A stretch of 64,000 nucleotides of DNA, taken from positions 204,674 to 268,673 of the forward strand of contig CABFPE010000018.1 of assembly GCA_900660155.1 (NCBI GenBank), written 5' to 3'. Below are positions 23,834-33,889 of the stretch, in pieces. Position 1 is the first letter of the stretch, and the number at the start of each line of letters is the position of its first letter. Origin of the DNA: Hofstenia miamia (taxonomy: Eukaryota; Xenacoelomorpha; Acoela; Hofsteniidae). Both the position numbers and the translations under genes were made by a program. A model generated the notes under the pieces. The model searched no databases, had not been told where the DNA came from, and saw only the letters and a program-made list of their open reading frames with translations.

Positions 23834-24542
23834 CAGTAAAATCTCTCTATAACGTACTTGAAGGAACCAGCCAGAAAAGTACATTATAATGAAGGTTCGT
23901 TATAGCGAGTAGTAATATCTTTAATGCATTATTTGCAATTTTAATACAATAGTTAACGGTACTTAGGTATTATGTGTTAATATTTACCGAACATTTTACA
24001 TTTAATGTATATACAGTAAAACAGGCTTTTTTAATTGTATTAATCATAATGGGTATATTGTAACAGACAATTAAATAGTACTAGACAACATGTAATTAAA
24101 ATGATAGCACTGGCTAACACAGAAGTGGATGAAAAATCGAGTTAAAAAATACAACATGTACTTATATGAACTAACAAATTTGAATACAGTAACTAACCAT
24201 GATGAAAATGTTATTCAGATGACTGTTTAAGATCAATTTGATAAAAGTTACGAGTTTGGTTTCTTTGGAAGAAAATCAGTAATATTTTTTTAGCAACCTT
24301 TTATTTTAATTTATCAATCAAAAACTTTCATCTATTAAAGTAGCAGATACGTTGTAGGGAATGGTAATTTGCATTATTTGTGATTGGGGGGACCAAATTG
24401 AAGGTACGTTATAGCGAAAAAGGACGTTATAACGAATAAAGTCCGTTATAGCGAAATTTTAATTATGAATTTTTAGGGCATTTTCAAGGACTAAATAAAA
24501 TGTACGTTATAGTGAAAAGTACGTTATAGAGAGATTTTACTG
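23834..24542. mobile_element. pogo/Tigger-type MITE (709 bp)
   Basis: The inverted ends CAGTAAAATCTCTCTATAAC (then GTACTT) match on both sides, with TA immediately outside each end (23832-23833 and 24543-24544). The terminal pattern CAGTAAAA(T/C)CTCTCTATAACG is typical of pogo/Tigger elements, which target TA. Near the right end, the motif CGTTATAGCGAA is repeated several times, probably as transposase binding sites. There is no coding capacity, so it would depend on an autonomous relative. Confidence 0.85.
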
Positions 24543-25311
24543 TATACATATAATTAATATGTTTCATCATTTACTGCAAGAACATGAGAGAGAACACTAT
24601 ATAATATACATAAGCATCACTTAAGAACATATATTTAAACTCAAGCATACACAGTTCGTTGTAGGTATGCAAAAATGTGCCTGCAATTAATACTTAGGGT
24701 TAATTCAATCATCCATAATTGTTATCTCTATGTATTCGACTCTGAGATTCCAATATTATGTTGAAATAAGAGATTATCGAGTCATGTTTGCACTATATAT
24801 ATGTAATTTATTCATTGTAGAATAACATTATTACTCGCTTGGCTTATTAATATTTACTATCTAATTCATTGATAATGCCCTTAGCACTAAGTTTAAAAAA
24901 TTTCATTTAAGTAATCTGTCTCCAAACAAGGCCAAGTGGAGTCTTAAGTGTACAAACTAATTGTCAACTCCGATTGAAGGGAAATCAAAGTATTCGTAGC
25001 ATTGCTACATAAGTCAGTAAAAAACAGTAATCTAATTGTCGGAGAACAATCCAACAATACTTGATTAGAATCTTTGTTATACAGTATATCACAACATTCT
25101 GTTAAATTTCAATACATAAATTATCATAGTCATTTCAAAAAGTAGTTCAGACTAGCCTATTGTAATTCAGAAAGTGTAATTTATCTAAGAAAGTGTAACA
25201 TTTATCTGAATAAAGATTCTCTTCTTATCTTTAATTATAATTTAAAATAAGTGAAAAAGGGAACCTATAGCAGTATGTATTTCTTAATTTAAATTGGGTC
25301 TCCTGTCAAAT

Positions 25312-25715
25312 TTAGAACGATGGACTGCCGCCGACATATGTTAGGTCAGCCAGCCGCCGAAAAATTTAGATGGCTTAACCGATTGATAACTAAAACTATA
25401 TCACGAAAAACGAAATGTGTCATAAAAAGGAAACCGCATTTAATGTCTTTAATGTGGTTGTGACGTTAAACATTGATAAGGCTATGTCTTATTAATCAGA
25501 TTGCCTATAAGTGCGTTATGAACCTTTTTGCAAATAGATAGTTTCACAATACTGCGTGCATCCTATACGGTTTTTACATGGCTATAGGCCGTATGGTGTT
25601 TCTATTTGGAACATTATACAGTCTAATCCAGTTCTATAGGTGTCGAATAACCGCCGCCGACCTTATGAGGCCTTCGCCGTCAATGGTAGTCGGCTGACGA
25701 CGGCGCCCACCTCTA
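25312..25715. repeat. GC-rich patch with hAT-like end, uncertain MITE
   Basis: Two GC-rich blocks (GCCGCCGAC...CAGCCAGCCGCCG and CGCCGCCGACC...ACGGCGCCCACCTCTA) border an AT-rich middle. The right end in reverse complement (TAGAGGTGGGCGCC) looks like a hAT terminus, but the left end (TAGAACGATGGACTGCC) matches weakly. No 8 bp duplication was found. Confidence 0.3.
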
Positions 25716-25869
25716 CTCGAGAAAACTTTGCCTGCGAGCAAGGATTAAAAGGGCGAAGAATATTCACCCAATCTAAATTACAATGACGCTCTTTGAATTA
25801 CACTAATTTCACTTTATGAATTGCAATTTGGCTATTCTGAATTGCTTCTTGAAATGGTGTAAAATAGGT

Positions 25870-26160
25870 TTACAGTGAAATTGAAACTTTATATTGATCT
25901 CCCACAAATGTATGAGATGTAACAAGTTGTGGACTTGAAAGTCCATTTGAACCATTTTGACTATTGAGTGCTGATGAATTTAAATATTTATCATTATTTG
26001 ATACAAAATTTTCATTCATGGGTACGTTAAGTTTATAAAGAAAAATATTTGTAGCTGTCATTAAATATGTTTCCAATGACATTAATTCAGTTCTAAATTT
26101 AAAGAAAGTTTCATGGTCATAGTACACATTTTCTAATAGCGATTTCAAAGTTGTTCTGAA
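25870..26160 (-). CDS. possible terminal exon of an unidentified minus-strand gene
   Basis: A minus-strand frame preceded by an acceptor-like TTAATTCAG reads TTLKSLLENVYYDHETFFKF, then RTELMSLETYLMTATNIFLY, and ends in DQYKVSISL and a stop. It has balanced composition and a Ser/Asn-rich tail, unlike most chance frames here. I recognise no family. Partner exons at higher coordinates were not found, and there is no nearby AATAAA, so this could still be a chance frame. Confidence 0.25.
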   Translation of the reverse strand, partial: FRTTLKSLLENVYYDHETFFKFRTELMSLETYLMTATNIFLYKLNVPMNENFVSNNDKYLNSSALNSQNGSNGLSSPQLVTSHTFVGDQYKVSISL

Positions 26161-26440
26161 TTAATCTTATCTTTCCTCTGCATGTTTATAGTCTAATTGT
26201 TAACAACACTATTTAAGTGATTCACCAACATCTGCTTGCATTAGCCGTTTCTAAATATTGATTGCTATATAGTAGCAAGTAGTTAGAACAAGAATTTAAA
26301 TATTCAAGCCACTCTTTTTGCGTAAAATTTGTGGGTTTGATTTAAATAATATACATCCATTATTTAATCAGACTTTGGTATAGGCTAGGTACTAGGGAAA
26401 AGTGTTCCTACACATAGAAGTGGTTCCTAATAATTGGAAT

Positions 26441-26477
26441 ACGGTTCGTTCACTTTTGCAAGTGGCCTCATCAGGTG
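26441..26477 (-). ncRNA. hammerhead ribozyme-like motif with exact CUGAUGA core
   Basis: The minus strand reads CACCTGATGAGGCCACTTGC, then AAAAGTGAACGAACCGT. CUGAUGA is exact, stem II is formed by CACTT/AAGTG with a GCAA tetraloop, and CGAACC stands where CGAAAC is expected. This is the best match in the window to the minimal hammerheads of Penelope-like elements. One A is missing from the GAAA core, so activity is uncertain. Confidence 0.5.
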
Positions 26478-27714
26478 AAAGATAAAATGCTTGCAAATAG
26501 TAAACATCCCTAGTTCTAGTTGGCCTGTGTTAAGAGTGTGTTAGAATATTTTGTTATATTTGTTTAATTTTTTTAATATTAATAAATAAATTCTGATTTC
26601 TTCAAATCTGACAACGTTAAAAAAATTTCCAGGACAAGTGCTAAGTTAAGTTTTTCTTAATACTTATGTCACCACAAAATTCATTGTCCTATAGTTCAAA
26701 TGTTGAAAAGTATTTCCATGCTAAGAAATTACTAAATGCTTAGAAAAACCTTTAATAGTGAAAATATTGTAAATTTTCTTCTTACTTTTTATATCTTTGA
26801 AAATGTACATTTCAATTTGAGAAGTAAAGTATTAATATACTCTTACATCATTTTATTTACATGAAAACGATATTGCAAAATTGAATTTTTTGGGATGTGC
26901 GGTCAAATTTTTAAGGTTTAAAATTTTTAGGTTAAGATCTACTAATAGCAAGCATATTGAATGTAACGATTCGTTGTTTAGATATTATGTAACCATCTCT
27001 AAGGCTGCTACTGGCTGGTATGATATGGGAATGTAAAATTGGGTTTATGCTGACTCTGACAGAATTTTGTGTGATTCCCCTTCAGAGATGGTTCAGGCGC
27101 ATTTATGATGTTTACTTTGCTATGAAATGGTGACATATGATATCAAAAGCTTTAGAAGAAAGTTTGGAAAAAAATTGAGAATGCATCAATTTTATCAAAG
27201 AATTATGAGATTAAATTAGATGGAATTGCAAGGTAAATGATTTTGTTTCAGTAGATTCTTAAGCTAATTAGTGCAGAGCTACCCATAAGTTTCTTATAAA
27301 CTGACAAATGACACACAAGAAAAAATTTTATTCAAAAGCTACTTTAACAATGTTAAACTTTCTATTTCAGTACAATGAGAAAAGGGCTGCAAAAGCTTAT
27401 TTTCATGTATCACTAACTCTCAATAGATTTCTGAATATTGCTATTTGCTTAATAATAATCAGCTGACTCACTGGTAATTTTAATAGCAATTAACCCTAAC
27501 CCTGACCCTATTTATGATTACCAAATTACAAATGTGAATTAAACTTTGAAGGTATTAATTGAAATTATATTTCATGATTTCGAACAAAAATTACTCAAAA
27601 ACTCTGAGGTAAAAGAATTATGTACATAACACAATACATTTCTATTTCAACAAAGCAAAGGCAGTCAATGTTATATAGTTCATAAACAATGTTGAAAAAT
27701 TCAGTTTTCACTTG

Positions 27715-27965
27715 TATTTATAAGGTTTTGAATCCATGGAAACAACAAAGAAATTTGACTGTTTCTTGATGTGTGCAAGGATATTTCAACCCTGTTGAGG
27801 CGTACCATGCGCAAAGTCAGAGGTCGCCGGATCGAAAAGAGGAGACTCTCCTCTATCTATATTCTCAGTTTTTGGGTTATAAATGTTTGAGAAACTTTTA
27901 TAAGATCATGAAATTTTTTAAGAATCCTCGTGCTGTTTTAGGTTATAAGCAGAAAAAAGTTCTGT
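27715..27965 (+). repeat. interspersed repeat family, copy A
   Basis: Shares TTTTGAATCCATGGAAACAA, ...CAAGGATATTTCAACCC and TGCGCAAAGTCAGAG with copies at 45195-45760 (minus) and 55770-56325 (plus). Further on it shares a FFKNPRAVLGYK-like segment. The unit has protein-like character but no intact frame, and I do not recognise the family. Confidence 0.6.
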
Positions 27966-28740
27966 TCTCGGGTACATCAGAAACCAGCGTCCATGCGTTT
28001 TCAATGATGTAACAAATATGGGATATCTGTAAAACGTTAGGGACAAATATAGTTAGTTTAATATAAATGTAGCAAAAGTTAAATACTTTGCTAAAGTTTG
28101 ACGCATAAAATTTAGAGATGCCCTTTACTGTGTCAATTTTCGCAACTGGATTTTGATGTCATAAATTCGTACTAATCACTAATTTCTGAACAATATTTAA
28201 TATTTCTGTTGTTGTCAAAACAAGGTTTCCAAGTCCTCCATTTATATAAAAGTAAAAAAATTGCCAACAGATAAAATGAAAAATGTTCAGTTTTGCAATA
28301 AAAAACTTGTGGGATTTTGTACTTCGAGATCTACTCGGTTTCCTGATTTTGTTTATAACACACAAGGCTTTATTTAAGTGTGTTTACCAGTGCTTAGCAG
28401 GTAGAAGTTCTACTGATTATTTGTTGTTATAAATACCTGCATTCAACGGTTTTTGCTGTAGTAAGTGTTCGTCAATGTTATGTGATAGACAATTAGCGAG
28501 AATTTTCTGTTGAAATATTTTGGGAATTGCATTCTGGTAAAATATGCTTGTTGAATTTAGTGGAAATGTGAGTTCTAATCAAGGTTAATTCGCAAAGTTT
28601 TTCTGTGCATACTGTTATATTGTGTCGTTTTCTAAAACACTTAATTTCGGAAGTTTTAGGTTGTGTTGAAGCTGTACACTACGTTTTAATTTTTTAATGA
28701 TTATTTGCTTTTGTGCTGAAATTTCTGTAATTATTTAGCA

Positions 28741-29473
28741 ATGCCATCAGTCAGAATTGCACCTTCAATTCTCAATGCGGATATGTCAGAACTTGGAGCA
28801 GTAAGTGAGCGTTTGATGGACGCTGGAGCTGATTTCTTACATCTTGATGTTATGGATGGTCATTTTGTTCCTAATATGACATTTGGAGCTCCCGTCATAA
28901 AATGCTTGCGCAATAAGCTTCCCACAGCTTCGTTCGAAGCACATATGAATGTTTCTGAACCGAAGAAGTGGATAAATGACATGAAAAATGCCGGAGTCAA
29001 CTTGTACACTTTTCACATAGAAACAACATCAGAGCCGCATGAAGTTTCTCGTTTGATTAGAGAGGCTGGCATGAGAGCTGGGATTGCTATTAGTCCTATT
29101 ACCCCATGGAATGTTCTCGAGGACTTGTTGGATTGCATGGATTCCGCTTTGGTAATGACTGTAGTGCCTGGGTTTGGTGGGCAAGCGTTCATGACGGATA
29201 TGCTTGAAAAGGTGATATTTGAATTTATTTATTTTGTAGTTTTGGTATTTGTCTTTGTATTGTTTTATATCCCTCACCAAATGTTTTTAGGTTAGAAGCC
29301 TACGTGAACTTTTTCCAGATTTGGATATCGGCGTTGATGGAGGTGTTTCGCAGGCAAATATATACGATTGTGTGCATTCGGGTGCCAATTACGTCGTATG
29401 TGGAAGCTCAGTAGTTAAGCAGCCAGATTACTCCTTAGCAATCTCCAATCTTCGCAGGTCCTCGGATTTTTAA
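28741..29473 (+). CDS. RPE: ribulose-phosphate 3-epimerase, copy 2
   Basis: Two exons, 28741-29211 and 29291-29473, have the same lengths (471 and 183 bp) and the same phase-0 intron site as copy 1. They encode 217 residues. The active-site set is kept: IAPSILNADM, LHLDVMDGHFVPN, EAHMNVSEP, VMTVVPGFGGQ and DIGVDGGVS. One change stands out. Residue 70 is Asn in HMNV where copy 1, human RPE and most homologues have Met (HMMV), next to the catalytic His68. The shared intron excludes a retrocopy, so the pair arose by DNA duplication. The intron is only 79 bp. The ATG is 2 nt after an ATTATTTAG acceptor-like site. A TATAAA polyadenylation variant lies at 29544. The frame is intact. Confidence 0.92.
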
Positions 29474-30140
29474 CGTGTTACTTTTTTTACTTTGTATTGG
29501 TTTTTGTCTAGTGAAGAAACTTTGTTTGTCCTTTGAAGTATAGTATAAATATCTTAAAACATTGTAATTGCGTTGTATTTATTTAAAGTAGTTAAAGCGT
29601 TGTTCTTCGGCACAGATACATGTACTATACAAAAACATTAAGGCAGTGACTCAACTTAGCGCATTGTTAAGATATAGCTGAGAACGAAATCGTTATGAAA
29701 GTAACTTTTTCGTTTGATTTATCTATTAACTAAAGTAGTTCCATGGCGAATTTGTTTCGAAAGTGTTACAAAATACATGTTCAAACAACTTTTTATAGAT
29801 CATTTTACTTCTATTTATTAATTCATGTGCACAATGTATGTTTAGTAAAACATACTGTTTTCGATATTTCATTATATATGCACAGAGAGCGGCAAGGTTT
29901 TGTGTCGTAGTGAGTTAAACGCAACATGAATCGTAGCAAAATTACTGCAAACATCATTACTAAAATTGTTCAAACATTTTGAATTTTCTTTTTGAAGTCG
30001 GGATTACAGAATATTTTCAATTTGTTTAAATAGTATTTCTGTGTTAAGTGTGGCATACTTAAGGCGTTTTCAAACAAATATTTGGATTAATGAAAATTTT
30101 TCGATAACAAATTGAAAAACTAAAGGCGGAATGCACGTTT
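29474..30140. other. intergenic after RPE copy 2
   Basis: AT-rich sequence holding the probable 3' UTR of RPE copy 2; nothing else was recognised. Confidence 0.4.
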
Positions 30141-30164
30141 TGTCTATTTTTCAATAATTTCATT

Positions 30165-30715
30165 TGGCTTCGCCACACTTATCGTCAAGAATGTCATATT
30201 GACAGAAAAACTCCCCGGCTTGGGTCTATTACATTGCTTAATATTCCGTATTCTACAGGCTTGCCGTGAGGTTGGTTACTCAGCAAATCAACAGACTGAT
30301 GAGTGGGTGATTGCACGACCCGGGTCCTGACCTATGCCCCTAGAAGTATATCGCTAAGGCCGGTTTAATCGTGCGAATTTGCTTGCGACCCCAGGCACGC
30401 AGAGTGCTGATCTGTGTTAAGTCTGATCATCAGACGGAAGCGGAAGGCCTATCTCATTGGCCAGAGTCAGAGATATACCTGGCAAAACTCTTTGGATGAC
30501 TGCGCACCATGAGACGCACTCATGACTCTGTGCACCTGTAGCAACATATAAAAGTGTAATCAAACTGTAGGTCGCGGGCTCCGTACAGCGCTACCCTTCT
30601 GGATCTGCTTTCGCCTTTCATAATGGCTTGTTGGTTTAACAAGGAACCACCTCGAGGACGTGCTTTCCAGGACGGTTCGGCGCACTGCCTCCGGCTTCTG
30701 CCGTAAGGTAACATT
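30165..30715. other. GC-richer block of unknown nature
   Basis: About 550 bp whose base composition differs sharply from its flanks, with many CG, CCGG and CCCGGG sites. I see no long frame with protein similarity, no inverted ends and no match I recognise to 5S, snRNA, 7SL, RNase P/MRP, tRNA or rRNA. It could be a structured RNA gene, a GC-rich repeat or transferred DNA. Confidence 0.4.
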
Positions 30716-31329
30716 TTTCTAACCATACCACAAACATTGTCTGCAAATCCACCAAGTCTCACACTAGGATTTAATATTTTCCCCGCAAATCGCCACTACA
30801 AAGCATTAATAGACACTGCAGATTCTATGTATTCTTTAATGTGCATTAATATACATCAAATTATAGTAAAATTTAAAATATCACCATATTTATATTCATT
30901 AACACTTTTTAGTTTGATTTGATAGTAGTATTTTTAAATCTTTTACTGATTCATTGGAAATCAATTACTAATAAAATTACTTGGTCAACTAAATTTCAAC
31001 AGTCAACTCGATGTTGATTTTAAATTTGATCTCAATTGGGATCAGGGATGCACGTTTCGCATTTTTAAAGCAAAAATTTGCTCTAGAAAATTCAAGAATT
31101 CACAAAATTTTTAGAATCTAAACTTGCAAGAATCTAAAAATCACATTAAGCTTAATTGAAATAAATTACTTTGAATGCCGCGGTTTTTGCCGCTTCCATT
31201 TTGCGACCGCATAAAAATGTGCATTGTTACTACATATAGAAAGCTGAATAACTATGTATACATTATCAAATCAGAAATTATGTCTACGCTGCTGTGTTGA
31301 CAAAGAAAGTACCGGAATCGAAAAATAAC

Positions 31330-31590
31330 CCTCTAAATATAAATCTCTGCAAAATGTAATAGCAAAAATTTGCATTGCTAAAGCTAGTCTGCTACAGTGT
31401 CGTAGAATGTGTATGCAATGTGACCAATCAAAAACACTTTGTAATGACTTACCTATAGAATTCAAGCTATCGAATACATTTAAGATATTTAAGAAAAGTG
31501 TCAAAGGGTATTTCTATAATTCTAGAAATTCAAACGCCATAGCCCAAGAACGCAATATTTTATTTTGTAATGATATCAGTATGTGATATA
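31330..31590 (+). mobile_element. LINE ORF2 C-terminal fossil (CR1/jockey style)
   Basis: A plus-strand frame reads ...SKTLCNDLPIEFKLSNTFKI, then FKKSVKGYFYNS. This is the pattern WNxLPxExxxxxxxxxFKxxLKxYL that ends many CR1/jockey-type ORF2 proteins. Only this tail is visible, as expected for a 5'-truncated LINE insertion. The usual Trp is replaced by Cys. Confidence 0.5.
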
Positions 31591-31713
31591 TTGTTAACGT
31601 AACCTTTGAATGAAGATTTCTTCTATGCATAGGATTATAGAAAAAAATATACATATATAATTTGAATATTTGCAGTTATCTTTAGTCAAAATGCAATATT
31701 TAGTTAAACTACA

Positions 31714-32050
31714 CAGACTTATCAACGAGCCGAGCTTGAGCACAGTATTTGATATACAATGAGCCTATTTTAGGCAAACCAGGTTTATAGTTCTGCTTGT
31801 TAATTTGATTACGGAGATTTTTCTTATTTTTTGCAGTCAGTAGGCTTTTCCCATAATCTTATTTAAGAAATGTTTAATAAATAATAGGAAGAGTTATGTA
31901 AAAAAATTCTTTGAGCACAATATTTTTAAAAAAAATACCGAGCTAAAATGAGCCTCATTCAAAGATTCTATGTGGCGAGCCGAACTTACACAAAATTTAA
32001 ACGAACCCAGCCGAGCCGAGCTTGGAAGTGTCGGCTCGTTGACAAGTCTG
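31714..32050. mobile_element. hAT-type MITE with perfect 8 bp target duplication
   Basis: The inverted ends CAGACTTATCAACGAGCC and CAGACTTGTCAACGAGCC (right end reverse-complemented) enclose 337 bp. The flanks are identical 8 bp repeats, AAACTACA (31706-31713 and 32051-32058). The 8 bp duplication points to hAT. GAGCCGAGC motifs recur inside both ends. No coding frame is present. The intact duplication implies a younger insertion than the large hAT at 6756. Confidence 0.85.
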
Positions 32051-32290
32051 AAACTACAAACTAAAAAGCATTTGAAAATCTCACTCAGTCCCACCTAACA
32101 CATCTTTAACCCATCCGGTCTTACTCTAAATAATCTCGTAAAAATCAATGGAAAAATATAATCCCTGCTAAATATTGATAAACTAAAATACATTTATAAT
32201 CTGTTTTGCCATGGGAGTGGGTGAAATTTTAGTTTGTTTGGATTCCTGTGGAAATTTGTGGGGCAAGAAATTTTGTAGCCAGCCTCAATA

Positions 32291-33365
32291 ATTATTTCAT
32301 AAGTATAGGTTAGAAATGGCAAGACTTATTGTTTCAATTATATGAGTGCTGCCTTGCTTAACCAAAAGAACTTTTGAGAAAGAAATGAATTGATTCGAAT
32401 TTAATAGTCACAATAGGGTCCAAATTTCATATACGATTTTTGAGACTTTATATACATAATGTTTTATAACATCCGCAAAGCTATTTATTGGTAGACTTAT
32501 TGAGTGAGTCTACTTTCATGGGTAAAATGCTTCGCTTATTCTAATTAGTATACTCTTTTTATTGGTCGCATTACATTGCATATGAATCACGTGACACTGT
32601 AGCAGATTGGCTTTTGCAATAAAAATTTTTTTGCAGGTATATTTTGATACATGTTATTGTTCAAATGCCGTAAATAATTTCTGATTAATTATAGTGTAAG
32701 CATATTATATTTTATGTGCTAAGTAGAGTAAGAATTCACATATATTTTAGTTTTTTTATGCGCTAACAATGTAAAAGCGTAAGAAGCACTAGCATGCTAG
32801 AACATTGCATTTTAGTAAATTTTGAGAATTTTTGAAGCCTTAAATATACAAAAAAAGCATCCCATGTCACAAATAACACTAAATTTCACATCAACGTCAA
32901 TTTCACTATTGATATTAAATTGCTAAAGTGATTATTGTTTGAGATTCATTAAAATGAGAAAATTTCCTATAAATAGCTGTTTCTAAATTATTGAAATGGT
33001 AAGACTGTTTAATAAATATTGATATTCTGGAACCAGGTCCAGAACCCATGGAATGCTCTTTTCAAAAAACAGTTCAACAATGAACCAGACAAGCTCATGC
33101 AGTGTCATGTACATAACACGCCACTTTTTTGAACGTGTTTATGAGCCTGGTATTGCAAAGGGGACTCGTGAATGCCACAAAAAGTTTCTTAGTCAGCATT
33201 AATAATGGATACATGCGATTAGGTGAGACATGTGGTTGTTTTAGTTAAGTCCTGTACATAAACTATATTTCTCATTGCAATTTGAATTGAGGTGAGACCC
33301 ATTGTACTAGATTCAATTATTTACAATGAATCAGTAAAAGAATTAAAACATCTAAAAAATTATAC
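32291..33365. repeat. possible insertion splitting an older repeat
   Basis: Sequence at 32212-32292 matches 47925-47990, and sequence at 33366-33470 matches the directly adjoining 47998-48110. The 47.9 kb copy therefore looks like the uninterrupted version, and about 1.07 kb was inserted here. ATTAT occurs at both junctions and may be a target duplication. The inserted segment itself has no recognised ends or coding frames. Confidence 0.35.
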
Positions 33366-33850
33366 TAGCATCAAATCACAAACGTTTATAAACAGCGTTA
33401 CTGAATATAATTCTGGTGTGGATAGCGATTAATTTTTAAAATTTTATTATAATTTTATGTGTGTTAATTAGTGCTGGATCCAGGTTAGTTAATCCGGTTA
33501 AAACCGGTTAATCTAGATGGTTTATCAGGTGAAAAACGGTTAAGTAGTTTTATATTGATTTTCAAAATTTATTGATTAAAGTGATTGCGGTATTTCAAAA
33601 CAATAGAAATGGTGGAAAGATTCCTAATTATTGTAATTCTTGTTCTTATCACACATTTTTGCCATTCTAATTACTGAGTTACAATAATGCGCGCCCTGTT
33701 TTCAAAGACTATCAAAATTGTTGGAAATGATGTATTGGTTAATACATGCTCTAATTCGCTTTGATGTTACTAAGGCTTTTTTATCAACTCCATTTTGGAT
33801 AACTTCGTGTCTTTTCATAGGTGAATCAGATAAAGTATCGACGATGTAAC

Positions 33851-33851
<1 letters not shown>

Positions 33852-33886
<35 letters not shown>
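33852..33886. repeat. (TA)n microsatellite
   Basis: Pure TA tract. Confidence 0.95.
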
Positions 33887-33888
<2 letters not shown>

Positions 33889-33889
33889 A

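Noticed and set aside
25312-25715. hAT MITE call for the GC-rich pair of blocks
   Set aside because: Only one end looks like a hAT terminus and no 8 bp target duplication was found; kept only as a low-confidence repeat.
27490-27512. Telomere-like TAACCCTAACCCTGACCCTA
   Set aside because: Only about three degenerate units; too short to call an interstitial telomere.
30297-30330. CTGATGAG inside the GC-rich block as a hammerhead core
   Set aside because: No GAAA core or matching stem III follows at the required spacing.
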